From Apostichopus japonicus (lineage: Eukaryota; Echinodermata; Holothuroidea; Aspidochirotida; Stichopodidae): a stretch of DNA of 64,000 bases. Below are positions 12,792-27,800 of this stretch, piece after piece. The stretch is taken from assembly GCF_037975245.1 (NCBI RefSeq), contig NC_092570.1:203501-267500 (forward strand), given 5' to 3'. How positions within the stretch are numbered: the first letter of the stretch is position 1; the number at the start of each line of letters is the position of its first letter. The translations under genes were made by a program, and so were the position numbers. The notes below the pieces were generated by a model. It saw nothing but the letters and a program-made list of their open reading frames with translations. It was not told the origin of the DNA and did not search any database.

Positions 12792-12824
12792 TTAAGACAT
12801 CCACATCTTTCCCAATATTTTGTC
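12792..12824 (-). CDS. AMOT: AMOT putative terminal coding exon
   Basis: A strong pyrimidine tract and acceptor (tttctcttttcaacag) precede ten codons, [10 protein letters not shown], and TAA, in the phase left by exon 10. The ILG recalls the ILGQ near the end of human AMOT, but the human EYLI PDZ ligand is missing. A different last exon remains possible. Confidence 0.45.
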   Translation of the reverse strand, partial: DKILGKMWMS

Positions 12825-15800
12825 CTGTTGAAAAGAGAAAAAGTGGTGCTTTTATATAACTAGAAAGACCAGAACAAACCTAAAGAACATACACAGATGA
12901 TGAAACGGAACAATGCAATAATATTATAATAATGCAATCATATAACTGAAGTAAAATAAGCCCAAAATTATCTTGGTCACACAACAATTCAGGTATTTGA
13001 CCTAACTATAGACACAAACCTACCACACTTATAAAAAGTATGATTCTCTTTAAAATAAAATCACATTTGGGAGAGGATAGTAGGGGGGTACCATAAAAAC
13101 TGCAATTGCAAACCAATTTTCAAAAAATGATGCAAGAGTTCTGTTACCTAAATGCAGCAACAGTGTTAGGAAGAAAAAGAAAGTAAGGATAAAATGGGAA
13201 AAAGAGAAGCACAAATAGGAATGTAGGAACAAAAACATACAAGCTTTGCTTAATGTAGCGTGGTCTTGTCAGAGATGACAGGCAATGCCAAGACTCAACT
13301 GTTAGAGCTTACCCTTTCTTCAATTTCCTGGTCTAACTGCCTCAGTTTCTCATCCAGGGCTGTTCTCTCCTTGGACAAATCAGATTCGCTTCCACCTGGA
13401 GAGGCAGAGGAGACCAGAATGATATTTATTTTGCCAGATGAGGGAGATTGATACCATTTATCCTACTAACAGAATGACCTCCAAAAAATGCATTGGGGTT
13501 TCTGCACTTCATGAGGTGGATCTACACACATGCAGTTTACTTAACATTTCCATGAGGAATAATTGTGCTTACAAGGCTTTTAGACTGGTGTGATCTCAAA
13601 TGCTGTTTGACCTACTTATGAAGCAAAATTCTTTTAAGGGTGATCTGCATGCAACACAGAAAGTTCATTCAATCTTTACTTTGAAGTTTTGGATTTAAAA
13701 AGTTTGGGACTTTGATAGCTGCTGACTTCACATGACATTTGACCTCCACAATATATGCACCAAGTTTCTTACATTTACTAAGACAGATCTAGTACATACA
13801 AGGTCACAAGTTCAAGCAGGCTTTGTTTTTGGACTGTTTGTGTTACCATATCTCTACCACTGTTGGCCCTAAACGACTTTGGCCTAAAACAAAAAGATTC
13901 TTTTACTCACTAAGACGGATCTCTAGACATATCATGCAGCTGAATCAAATTTGAATACTGGAGTTGTGACTTTGACCTCAGATGACCATAACCTCTACAT
14001 AACACAAAAGGTTTCTTGCACTCACTAAGGTTATCTTTTACCTCCACAGCCAAAAAACACACGGTTCTAGCACTCAAAAAGATGAATCCACATACTATGA
14101 ACTACATACAAGACTTTAACCTATGTTGACCTTTGACCTCCACATAAGTAATAGGTGTATTGCATTAAGGTGTATCTATATATCATATCAAGTAGGAAGT
14201 CAATCCAAGCTTGGCTTTGGCTCTTTGACTTCCACCAATATCACTAGGGCTCTGAAACATACCAAGGAGATTTATTGCGTTTACGATGTTATCAGACTTT
14301 GACCTCTTTTGACGTTCGACCTCCACCAAATTCAATGGGCTTCTTGTACTCATCAAGTTGGATATATGTACCAATATGAAGCTCAACTATGATATCCTTC
14401 TTGAGTTATGGTGTTTACAATGAGTGTCACATACACACAAACATGCACTTACACATGACTGCATGGACTACTGTTGCCTTCCGGAATCAAAAATCAAAAA
14501 TACTTTTCAAAAACAATTGTAAATAGTTTCCCTCAAACTACAAGATTGTGAAAAGAAATGTACACATAGACATCTTTAACCCCAAACTTGGGACAGAAAA
14601 TGCTAAACACGGAACAGTTGATCAGCAAATTATTACAGTTTTAGTGGAAGAGAAGAGGGGAGGGGAGAACTTACTAGGATTTGTGTGTATGCGGATATGC
14701 TTGGAGGTTGAACATTGTAATATCAGTGTAGTAATGAAACCAAATTAGAAAAATAAATTCCAGAATTTTCAAGGATTGAATACATCCCAAGGTTTAAAGA
14801 AGTTTTGAACTTTCTCTTTTGTAAATTTCTTGATTGTATTAAACTCACTTGCACCCAGTGAGACTCCTGATGTTGTTACAGATGAGGGGTAGGAAGATAC
14901 CCCTGATTCCACCAAGCCTGGTATTCTTTCTTGTGAACCCGTCGGGGCAGCAGTGTGGCGGGCAAGGATAAGGTTCTGTTGTGAGCCAACAGGAGATAGT
15001 GACATCAAGCTTAAATTTTGCATAGAGACCACCGGTGACCTTGAAATGTTTTGATTAGATGAGTGAGGTGACCTCTGAGTTATATTGTGAAGAGAAGTGA
15101 CACTATTACCAGGAGAAGTCCTGTTGTTGAGGGAATCGGAAGAGTTTCTCCTAATATTTTGGACAGAAGAATTTGGGGAAATGGACGTGGGTCTAGATGA
15201 CGTGGATGAGAGTGATGAATCTCGTTCTTGAATTTGCTGGCGTAAGATTTGGATGAGCACTTCTTTCTGGTCAAGTTGAGCTTTGAGTTTGTTTAAACTG
15301 ATGGACAAAGGAAAAAGACTTTGACTGCCTCAGGATACTATTAAAGCAGCTGAAGCAAAACCAGTGATAACAGAATGACATGTAATGTGCTGCAAAAACA
15401 TTGCCATTCCACCTTACATTTCTACAGCAATAAATAAAAGACTGCCTTAAATTGTTCACAACATTTTAATGCAGGAAATATTTTTAACATGACACAGGTC
15501 TGAAACCAGTACCCTCAGGATAAGAAGTTCTGTGAGCCTTTAACTGATCTATCCTGAGCTAAATTACGGCAACTTCCTACAATTCCTTCTTTTGAATATA
15601 GTGTGGATGTAAACCAGACATATATATGATCAAGGAACCTTTAAATTTCTTACTTGGCATCCATGTCAGTCATTCTGTGTGGATTTGAATGGTCATTAGA
15701 CAGGTTTGAACGGTCACTGCTACCTTCAGCGGTTTCTCTGATGTGGAGGTCAGGAGAAACTCTTGGAATTTCTAAAGACTGGCGAAGAGTACATTCTTCT

Positions 15801-18800
15801 AAGTACTTTTGCTCCCACTGTGATGAAAACAGAAACAACAGTGAGTAAAGTTGATGTCTCTAGTTCCATTCACCCCCCTTCAACACCCTCTCCTCCCAAA
15901 AGTAGCTCAACAGACCCACAATTACTATATGCTATATTTTGATTTCCAAACTCTATATACACCTAAAGGTATTCAAGAGAGGAACACTTTATGTTCAATC
16001 TCTTTTACGATGAATTCTTCTGCATGACAGGAAAACTTACAATTAACCCATTACGCATATGTTACCTTGCTAACTTCAGCCTCCAGTCTTAATATGGTTG
16101 AATATTTTCCATTACATATACGTCACCATGCTAACTTCAGCCTCCAGTCTTAATATGGTTGAATATTTTCCATTACGCATACGTTACCTTGCTAACTTCA
16201 GCCTCCAGTCTTAACATGGTTGAATCTTTTCCATTATGCATACGTTACCTTGCTAACTTCAGCCTCCAGTCTTAACATGGTTGCATCTTTTCCATTACGC
16301 ATACGTTACCTTGTTAACTTCAGCCTCCAGTCTTAACATGGTTGCATCTTTTCCATTACGCATACGTTACCTTGTTAACTTCAGCCTCCAGTCTTAACAT
16401 GGTTGCATCTTTTCCATTACGCATACGTTACCTTGTTAACTTCAGCCTCCAGTCTCAACATGGTTGCATCTTTTCCATTACGCATACGTTACCTTGTTAA
16501 CTTCAGCCTCCAGTCTCAACATGGTTGCATCTTTTCCATTACGCATACGTTACCTTGCTAACTTCAGCCTCCAGTCTCAACATGGTTGCATCTTTTCCAT
16601 TACGCATACGTTACCTTGCTAACTTCAGCCTCCAGTCTTAACATGGTTGCATCTTTTCCATTACGCATACGTTACCTTGTTAACTTCAGCCTCCAGTCTT
16701 AACATGGTTGCATCTTTTCCATTACGCATACGTTACCTTGTTAACTTCAGCCTCCAGTCTTAACATGGTTGCATCTTTTCCATTACGCATACGTTACCTT
16801 GTTAACTTCAGCCTCCAGTCTTAACATGGTTGCATCTTTTCCATTACGCATACGTTACCTTGCTAACTTCAGCCTCCAGTCTTAACATGGTTGCATCTTT
16901 TCCATTACGCATACGTTACCTTGCTAACTTCAGCCTCCAGTCTTAACATGGTTGCATCTTTTCCATTACGCATACGTTACCTTGCTAACTTCAGCCTCCA
17001 GTCTTAACATGGTTGCATCTTTTCCATTACGCATACGTTACCTTGCTAACTTCAGCCTCCAGTCTTAACATGGTTGCATCTTTTCCATTACGCATACGTT
17101 ACCTTGCTAACTTCAGCCTCCAGTCTTAACATGGTTGCATCTTTTCCATTACGCATACGTTACCTTGCTAACTTCAGCCTCCAGTCTCAACATGGTTGCA
17201 TCTTTTCCATTACGCATACGTTACCTTGCTAACTTCAGCCTCCAGTCTCAACATGGTTGCATCTTTTCCATTACGCATACGTTACCTTGCTAACTTCAGC
17301 CTCCAGTCTCAACATGGTTGCATCTTTTCCATTACGCATACGTTACCTTGCTAACTTCAGCCTCCAGTCTCAACATGGTTGCATCTTTTCCATTACGCAT
17401 ACGTTACCTTGCTAACTTCAGCCTCCAGTCTCAACATGGTTGCATCTTTTCCATTACGCATACGTTACCTTGCTAACTTCAGCCTCCAGTCTCAACATGG
17501 TTGCATCTTTTCCATTACGCATACGTTACCTTGCTAACTTCAGCCTCCAGTCTCAACATGGTTGCATCTTTTCCATTACGCATACGTTACCTTGCTAACT
17601 TCAGCCTCCAGTCTCAACATGGTTGCATCTTTTCCATTACGCATACGTTACCTTGCTAACTTCAGCCTCCAGTCTCAACATGGTTGCATCTTTTCCATTA
17701 CGCATACGTTACCTTGTTAACTTCAGCCTCCAGTCTCAACATGGTTGCATCTTTTCCATTACATATACGTTACCTTGCTAACTTCAGCCTCCAGTCTCAA
17801 CATGGTTGCATCTTTTCCATTACATATACGTTACCTTGCTAACTTCAGCCTCCAGTCTCAACATGGTTGCATCTTTTCCATTACATATACGTTACCTTGC
17901 TAACTTCAGCCTCCAGTCTCAACATGGTTGCATCTTTTCCATTACATATACGTTACCTTGCTAACTTCAGCCTCCAGTCTCAACATGGTTGCATCTTTTC
18001 CATTACGCATACGTTACCTTGCTAACTTCAGCCTCCAGTCTCAACATGGTTGCATCTTTTCCATTACATATACGTTACCTTGCTAACTTCAGCCTCCAGT
18101 CTCAACATGGTTGCATCTTTTCCATTACATATACGTTACCTTGCTAACTTCAGCCTCCAGTCTCAACATGGTTGCATCTTTTCCATTACATATACGTTAC
18201 CTTGCTAACTTCAGCCTCCAGTCTCAACATGGTTGCATCTTTTCCATTACATATACGTTACCTTGCTAACTTCAGCCTCCAGTCTCAACATGGTTGCATC
18301 TTTTCCATTACATATACGTTACCTTGCTAACTTCAGCCTCCAGTCTCAACATGGTTGCATCTTTTCCATTACGCATACGTTACCATGCTAACTTCAGCCT
18401 CCAGTCTTAACATGGTTGCATCTTTTCCATTACGCATACGTTACCTTGCTAACTTCAGCCTCCAGTCTTAACATGGTTGCATCTTTTCCATTACGCATAC
18501 GTTACCTTGCTAACTTCAGCCTCCAGTCTTAACATGGTTGCATCTTTTCCATTACATATACAATACCTTGCTAACTTCAGCCTCCAGTCTCAATATGGTT
18601 GCATCCTTTTCTCGAATAAGATCAGCTAAAGACGTACTTTCATTATCTTCGAGTCCTGACACCCCTTCGTCAGGAGGAGTGTTCCTCTAAAGATAGACGA
18701 GAGAATGAAACCGTTTAGTGGTTTCGATGCCTTAATCTATTCATAGTCTGGTAGGTCATACATGTTAATATTCCTGAACTTGTGCAAAGCAAAATATATT

Positions 18801-21800
18801 GGCTAATGTGACAAAATATAAATGGAGGTACCACCAATTGGTTATCATGACAGTTTAGTGACATAGTATAACAAGAGCCCAATGGGCAATATGGTTCCTT
18901 GCTTAAAGAAAAATAAAATTTGTTGTATATATGTCAGTCATTACATTCGTTAATTAAACGCTAACACCAGTAACAACAAGTGTATTCCAAGTATGGATAC
19001 ATTCTGATTTAAAAGTTTTGGAGTTATTTCAAAATTACAGATTGGCCTCTCCCCAAGGAAATTGGGGCCAATAAAAGTTGTGCCTACATGGTCCCAAAAT
19101 ATTTGGCACAAACAAACTGGCTCTAAAATGTATATGCCCTCCCCCCAAATGGTCCCACAAATTTGATATCCCAAATGCATTTGAGGTGGCAATAAAATTT
19201 GAGCCTGTCTGGCCCAAAGATGCATCAGGAATTGTTTTGGGGCCCAGATGGTCCAGAAAATGTGGGCCTAATTGTTGTGGCAAAGAACAGGTACATGGCC
19301 ATACCAAGTAAATCATTAATAATCATGAGGCTGGAACCAAAACCAATAGCATACATCTACACATTATCTACCTACCAAGTATAGCATTGATTCAACCTTT
19401 AATTGTTGTTGTTGTTGGAAATTACTTACTATTTATTTACATCACCACACCAAAATGAACTAAATCAGACATAAAGATAAAGAGCTATTGACACTTTTAT
19501 GTTTTTATGTTAAGTCCTGCCCACTCATTAATATTCAAGTGATGTAACAGTGAACATACCAATTGAAAAACAAATAGCAAAACATGAAGCAAATTGTAGA
19601 AAAACTTGCATATTGTTGTCAAAGCGAGTAATCATGGAGATATGTAAACTATGACATGACAGCAACCTATAACAGCATACCCTTATTCTCTAAGAGCAAA
19701 CTGTGACATGACAGCAACCTATTACAGCATACCCATATATGCTCTCAGAGCAAACTGTGACATGACAGCAACCTATAACAGCATACCCATATATGCTCTA
19801 AGAGCAAACTGTGACATGACAGCAACCTATTACAGCATACCCATATATGCTCTCAGAGCAAACTGTGACATGACAGCATCCTATTACAGCATACCCATAT
19901 GCTCTAAGAGCAAACTATGACATGACAGCAACCTATTACAGCATACCCATATATGCTCTCAGAGCAAACTGTGACATGACAGCAACCTATAACAGCATAC
20001 CCATATGCTCTAAGAGCAAACTATGACATGACAGCAACCTATTACAGCATACCCATATATGCTCTCAGAGCAAACTGTGACATGACAGCATCCTATTACA
20101 GCATACCCATATATGCTCTCAGAGCAAACTGTGACATGACAGCAACCTATAACAGCATACCCTTATTCTCTAAGAGCACCTATTGCAGCATACCCATATG
20201 CTCTAAGCGCAAACTGTGACATGACAGCAACCTATTACAGCATACCCATATATGCTCTAAGAGCAAACTGTGACATGACAGCAACCTATAACAGCATACC
20301 CATATATGCTCTAAGAGCAAACTGTGACATGACAGCAACCTATAACAGCATACCCTTATTCTCTAAGAGCACCTATTGCAGCATACCCATATGCTCTCAG
20401 AGCAAACTGTGACATGACAGCATCCTATTACAGCATACCCATATATGCTCTAAGCGCAAACTGTGACATGACAGCAACCTATTACAGCATACCCATATGC
20501 TCTAAGCGCAAACTGTGACATGACAGCAACCTATAACAGCATACCCATATATGCTCTCCAGAGCAAACTGTGACATGACAGCAACCTATAACAGCATACC
20601 CATATATGCTCTAAGAGCAAACTGTGACATGACAGCAACCTATAACAGCATACCCTTATTCTCTAAGAGCACCTATTGCAGCATACCCATATGCTCTAAG
20701 CGCAAACTGTGACATGACAGCAACCTATAACAGCATACCCATATATGCTCTAAGAGCAAACTGTGACATGACAGCAACCTATAACAGCATACCCTTATTC
20801 TCTAAGAGCACCTATTGCAGCATACCCATATATGCTCTAAGAGCAAACTGTGACATGACAGCAACCTATTACAGCATACCTATATGCTCTAAGAGCAAAC
20901 TGTGACATGACAGCAACCTATTACAGCATACCTATATGCTCTAAGAGCAAACTGTGACATGACAGCAACCTATTACAGCATACCCATATGCTCTAAGCGC
21001 AAACTGTGACATGACAGCAACCTATTACAGCATACCTATATGCTCTAAGAGCAAACTGTGACATGACAGCAACCTATTACAGCATACCTATATGCTCTAA
21101 GAGCAAACTGTGACATGACAGCAACCTATTACAGCATACCTATATGCTCTAAGAGCAAACTGTGACATGACAGCAACCTATTACAGCATACCCATATGCT
21201 CTAAGCGCAAACTGTGACATGACAGCAACCTATAACAGCATACCCATATATGCTCTAAGAGCAAACTGTGACATGACAGCAACCTATTACAGCATACCTA
21301 TATGCTCTAAGAGCAAACTGTGACATGACAGCAACCTATTACAGCATACCCATATGCTCTAAGCGCAAACTGTGACATGACAGCAACCTATTACAGCATA
21401 CCTATATGCTCTAAGAGCAAACTGTGACATGACAGCAACCTATTACAGCATACCTATATGCTCTAAGAGCAAACTGTGACATGACAGCAACCTATTACAG
21501 CATACCTATATGCTCTAAGAGCAAACTGTGACATGACAGCAACCTATTACAGCATACCCATATGCTCTAAGCGCAAACTGTGACATGACAGCAACCTATT
21601 ACAGCATACCTATATGCTCTAAGAGCAAACTGTGACATGACAGCAACCTATTACAGCATACCTATATGCTCTAAGAGCAAACTGTGACATGACAGCAACC
21701 TATTACAGCATACCCATATGCTCTAAGCGCAAACTGTGACATGACAGCAACCTATTACAGCATACCCATATGCTCTAAGCGCAAACTGTGACATGACAGC

Positions 21801-24800
21801 AACCTATAACAGCATACCCATATATGCTCTCCAGAGCAAACTGTGACATGACAGCAACCTATAACAGCATACCCATATATGCTCTAAGAGCAAACTGTGA
21901 CATGACAGCAACCTATAACAGCATACCCTTATTCTCTAAGAGCACCTATTGCAGCATACCCATATGCTCTAAGCGCAAACTGTGACATGACAGCAACCTA
22001 TAACAGCATACCCATATATGCTCTAAGAGCAAACTGTGACATGACAGCAACCTATTACAGCATACCTATATGCTCTAAGAGCAAACTGTGACATGACAGC
22101 AACCTATTACAGCATACCCATATGCTCTAAGCGCAAACTGTGACATGACAGCAACCTATTACAGCATACCTATATGCTCTAAGAGCAAACTGTGACATGA
22201 CAGCAACCTATTACAGCATACCTATATGCTCTAAGAGCAAACTGTGACATGACAGCAACCTATTACAGCATACCTATATGCTCTAAGAGCAAACTGTGAC
22301 ATGACAGCAACCTATTACAGCATACCCATATGCTCTAAGCGCAAACTGTGACATGACAGCAACCTATTACAGCATACCTATATGCTCTAAGAGCAAACTG
22401 TGACATGACAGCAACCTATAACAGCATACCCATATATGCTCTAAGAGCAAACTGTGACATGACAGCAACCTATTACAGCATACCTATATGCTCTAAGAGC
22501 AAACTGTGACATGACAGCAACCTATTACAGCATACCCATATGCTCTAAGCGCAAACTGTGACATGACAGCAACCTATTACAGCATACCTATATGCTCTAA
22601 GAGCAAACTGTGACATGACAGCAACCTATTACAGCATACCTATATGCTCTAAGAGCAAACTGTGACATGACAGCAACCTATAACAGCATACCCTTATTCT
22701 CTAAGAGCACCTATTACAGCATACCCATATGCTCTAAGCGCAAACTGTGACATGACAGCAACCTATTACAGCATACCCATATGCTCTAAGCGCAAACTGT
22801 GACATGACAGCAACCTATTACAGCATACCTATATGCTCTCAGAGCAAACTGTGACATGACAGCAACCTATTACAGCATACCCTTATTCTCTAAGAGCACC
22901 TATTACAGCATACCTATATGCTCTAAGCGCAAACTGTGACATGACAGCAACCTATAACAGCATACCCATATATGCTCTAAGAGCAAACTATGACATGACA
23001 GCAACCTATTACAGCATACCCATATATGCTCTCAGAGCAAACTGTGACATGACAGCAACCTATAACAGCATACCCATATATGCTCTAAGAGCAAACTATG
23101 ACATGACAGCAACCTATTACAGCATACCCATATATGCTCTCCAGAGCAAACTGTGACATGACAGCATCCTATTACAGCATACCCATATATGCTTTCAGAG
23201 CAAACTGTGACATGACAGCAACCTATTATCAATATTAGCAAAACTGTTGGGTGCTCCACAATAAAACAAACTTAATTCTCATGACAAGGGATTGCATTTT
23301 TGTTTTCTCTCAATGAGCAAACAAAAGCTAGTAACTTTGTCCAAACATCCGGTGATGAAGCATTTTTTTAAATGCTTGCATACAAGAATGAAAATATAAG
23401 AACACTATTTTTGTGAAATGAGATGTTTCAGATTTCCTGGATGAGAGAAGCTGATGAAAGCTCCTTGCAATATATCTGTTTGCCAAAAGAAGAAAATTGC
23501 ATAGTAATACATCTTGATACACTGTTTAAAAACATAGAAACATAGAGCTGGTTGTCACGGAAACCAAGAAACACTCCCTATTGGCATGGCATTTTCTTTC
23601 AACATACCTTTTCAATTTTTAACCTCTCTATTTCTTTCTCCAAATGTTCCCTTACTTGCTGTTCCTTGATTTCTCTCTTCTGAATGGCTTTTTGCAGTGA
23701 TTCGACCAGACTCTCAAGTGCATTGGCCTTCTCCAGGTAACCTTGTCTTCGCTTGCACTGAAAACAAAATAGTAACGTCAAAAAAAAAAACAGATAAAAG
23801 AAAGAGAAAGACAAATGAAGCAAGGACAAGTTACTGAACAAACTTCATATCCACAGGTTGGTCCTGCTGCAGAAATGAAATGTTCAGAGGACTGACAGGT
23901 GTAATGCAGCAAAGAGACGTTTGCTTCGAATCCAAGGAAAAATGTTGAATAGACATGCAGCCTTCAGAAATTAAGTTTATTCAAATTATATATTTAAAAT
24001 GGGGACTGGGGTCAAAGGAAAACTGTTCTGTTCACAAGTGAAAGATATGAAATTGATTATCTAGCCCGTAAGCTATTGTTTCCAAAGGGTTCTTGTGCTG
24101 ATATATGCAAATTTAAGGATGGCAATCTTGTTTTCTGTTTTGTCCTGGCAGGCAGGACTTGGTTTTATCCTAACAAGATCATCCTTTATGGAATATGTTG
24201 ATATATTTATTCTTTACATCCCAGCAGAATCTCAATTGTTTGATCCTAACAGTGTCTTTGTTTTGATGATAGTATCACTGCTTTGATCCTAGCAGGATCT
24301 TCATGGTTTTTATACCTATTAGTCTATTTCATGATGCTGATCATAGAACAACCTTCACTGTGGCAGAATCTTAATTGTTTGATCCTAACAGTGTCTTTGT
24401 TTTGATGATAGTATCACTGCTTTGATCCTAGCAGGATCTTCATGGTTTTTACACCTATTAGTCTATTTCATGATGCTGATCATACAACAACCTTCACTGT
24501 AGCAGAATCTTTATTGTTTGATCCTAACAGTGTCTTTGTTTTGATGATAGTATCACTGCTTTGATCCTAGCAGGATCTTCATGGTTCTTATACCTATTAG
24601 TCTATTTCATGATGCTGATCATAGAACAACCTTCACTGTAGCAGAATCTTAATTGTTTGATCCTAACAGTGTCTTTGTTTTGATGATAGTATCACTGCTT
24701 TGATCCTAGCAGGATCTTCATGGTTTTTATACCTATTAGTCTATTTCATGATGCTGATCATAGAACAACCTTCACTGTAGCAGAATCTTAATTGTTTTGG

Positions 24801-27800
24801 AAGCAATAGCGATGGTTTGGTCCTTAGGGGACATATCTTGGAGTTAGTTAAGAATATCCATACTTGATCCTATCATTAATATCCATACTTGATCCTATCA
24901 TTAATATCCATATTTGATCCTATCATTAATATCCATACTTGATCCTATCATTAATATCCATACTTGATCCTATCATTAATATCCATACTTGATCCTATCA
25001 TTAATATCCATACTTGATCCTATCATTAAAATCCATACTTGATCCTATCATTAATATCCATACTTGATCCTATCATTAATATCCATACTTGATCCTATCA
25101 TTAATATCCATACTTGATCCTATCATTAATATCCATACTTGATCCTATCATTAATATCCATACTTGATCCTATCATTAATATCCATACTTGATCCTATCA
25201 TTAATATCCATACTTGATCCTATCATTAATATCCATACTTGATCCTATCATTAATATATTTATACCATCAGGAAATATTAGCATCCAAGTGCATTATTAT
25301 TAAGGTGAAGAAGGTAAGGTAGCCCCACCAATGACAAACTATTGTAACTTTATTAACATTCTGTTTAATCCAACACAAACTGATTTGAGACTTCAGGTAG
25401 ACCAACAACTCAAGAAACAATTGAACTTTTTGCAGTAAACTGCTAGCACTAAAACAAAACAACTTTCAGTTAATTCTCACCTCTTCCTGAAGTTTAACAA
25501 CATTAGCCTGAGCGTTTGAGAGAGCGTTGTCAAGGACGTCTATGTGTAGCCTTTGTTCGTCTAATGTAACACGTTGTGCAATCATTTCCTCTTCCATTCT
25601 TACATAGCTCATGTCGCATTCTTGTCCTTTAAAAAGAATCAAGGATTAAAACAACTTCAGTAAACATGTTTAAAACTTTGGGAGTACATTTTCATTCCAG
25701 CAGGGTCTTTTCAGAAGCAAGTGAAAGGGAACAAATGCAAATAACAGTTCACACAAAGTCTTTGCTTACACAATTTAACTATCAAAATTCAATCAAATAC
25801 TTTGATTAAAAGGGATCTTCCGAAGACAAAAACCGATTTCCCTATACAAATGGCAAAAGAGAAAGAGTTAAAGAAAATGAATGCTAAAGGGCATCATAGG
25901 AATTAAAGGAATATTGGAAGGTAATAAGAAGGTAATATAGCTGAGTTTATGGGATGCAAGCAAATCTGATTTTCTTACTTTGAGCTGTGAGTTCAGCAAT
26001 CATGGCCCCTCTCTTGTGCAGCTCAGAGTGCAGTTCTCCGGTCTCTACCTTCTGTTGTGCTGTTACGCTCTCCTTGTTGGTGTAATGCGCATGTAGATGT
26101 TCCAATTTGGCTGGAAAAGTTTGAATGCAACATTTTCAACGGACCATTCACAAAACATGCTACACATCTTTGGATTAGGCCAGATCTTTAATTATTCATC
26201 ACTGGGCATAGATTCTATTGTTATGGCTCCAGAACAACACATACACTGTAAGCTTAGCAGAATGAAGTACAGTAAGCACTGTTATGGAAGATATGACAAA
26301 CATCCCACATGAACAACTACTGCATACATGTCAGGGTTTCAATTAAGGACTTAGAGAGCCAATGCAACATTTTAGAGGCAAGTTTGAAATTGCCTACAAT
26401 TTTCTTTGAAATGTCAGGTTACTGTAGCACAGTAATTTTCAGCTTTCACAATGGTACCAAGGCAAGTTTCCAAAATCTAGGCTATTAACTGTTTGATATA
26501 GAACAGAGTAAAACTGTAAGTTACAGTTTGACTGACATGCACTCACCCATGAGTTGTCCATTGTGTGACTGCAGTCGTTTAATTTCATTTTCCAGTTTCC
26601 ATTTATACACTGTCTCTAGTTGTTCCCTTTTCCTGGATGTTTCAACAAGCATCTCATGATCAGCTTGGACCCTCATAATGTCTTGTTCAAACTATAATTG
26701 GAACAAAAGAAAGTTGGTTCCAAAATTTTGTTTATGAAATATATAAAGGTGGCAGGCACAAGACAATGTACATAATATGACCCATGATAAGAGGTTTCTA
26801 CAAGTTGAAAAGGGAGCAAAGGCCAATGAATTATGAAGTCTGTATGTTACATAATTATTGCACCCTTATGGGAACATATAATTGAGCAAATGTTGCTAAA
26901 ATGTTCTATTCTTGTCTCTGTAATGTGGGACTTTACCCTGTGCTAGTTTAGGTATTATTTTGGATTATACTGTACCCCAACAGATTCAACAAGCAAAAGT
27001 CAACAAAGGTAATTGGAAGAAATGTTCAAAAGATGCAGGAAAAATGCTCATTATTGATAGTATAGTACTAGTGTAGGGTGAAGATATACTGTAGCACCAG
27101 GGCACTAGATGTTAGTGACCATATACTGTACATGTACACAGTATGAATGGCTACATAAGCGTTCCTGATAATCCAGGGCACTAGATGTATCATGTTAGTG
27201 ACCATATACTGTACATGTAGGCACTATGTTAGTGACCATATACTGTACATGTACACAGTATGAATGGTTACTGTACATAATGGTTCCTGATAATCCAGGG
27301 CACTAGATGTTAGTGACCATATACTGTACATATAGGCACTATATGTTAGTGACCATATACTGTACATGTACACAGTATGAATGGTTACATAAGGGTTCCT
27401 GATAATCCAGGGCACTAAATGTATCATGTTAGTGACCATATACTGTACATGTAGGCACTATATGTTAGTGACCATATACTGTACATGTACACAGTATGAA
27501 TGGTTAATGTACATAAGGGTTCCTGATAATCCAGGGCACTAGATGTTAGTGACCATATACTGTACATATAGGCACTATATGTTGGTGACCATATACTGTA
27601 CATGTACACAGTATGAATGGTTACATAAGGGTTCCTGATAATCCAGGGCACTAGATGTATCATGTTAGTGACCATATACTGTACATGTAGGCACTATATG
27701 TTAGTGACCATATACTGTACATGTACACAGTATGAATGGTTACATAAGGGTTCCGGATATTAAGTTAGGGTGGCTACTTTGGATGGATTAAATGTGCTGT

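Noticed and set aside
14769-14848. Readthrough end of AMOT exon 9 (…DVFNP stop)
   Set aside because: A strong GTGAGT donor precedes it, and exon 10 fits the phase exactly. It would exist only as an intron-retained isoform.
24862-25255. Regular 25-bp repeats resembling a CRISPR array
   Set aside because: Copies abut without spacers, and the DNA is animal nuclear sequence. Plain minisatellite.
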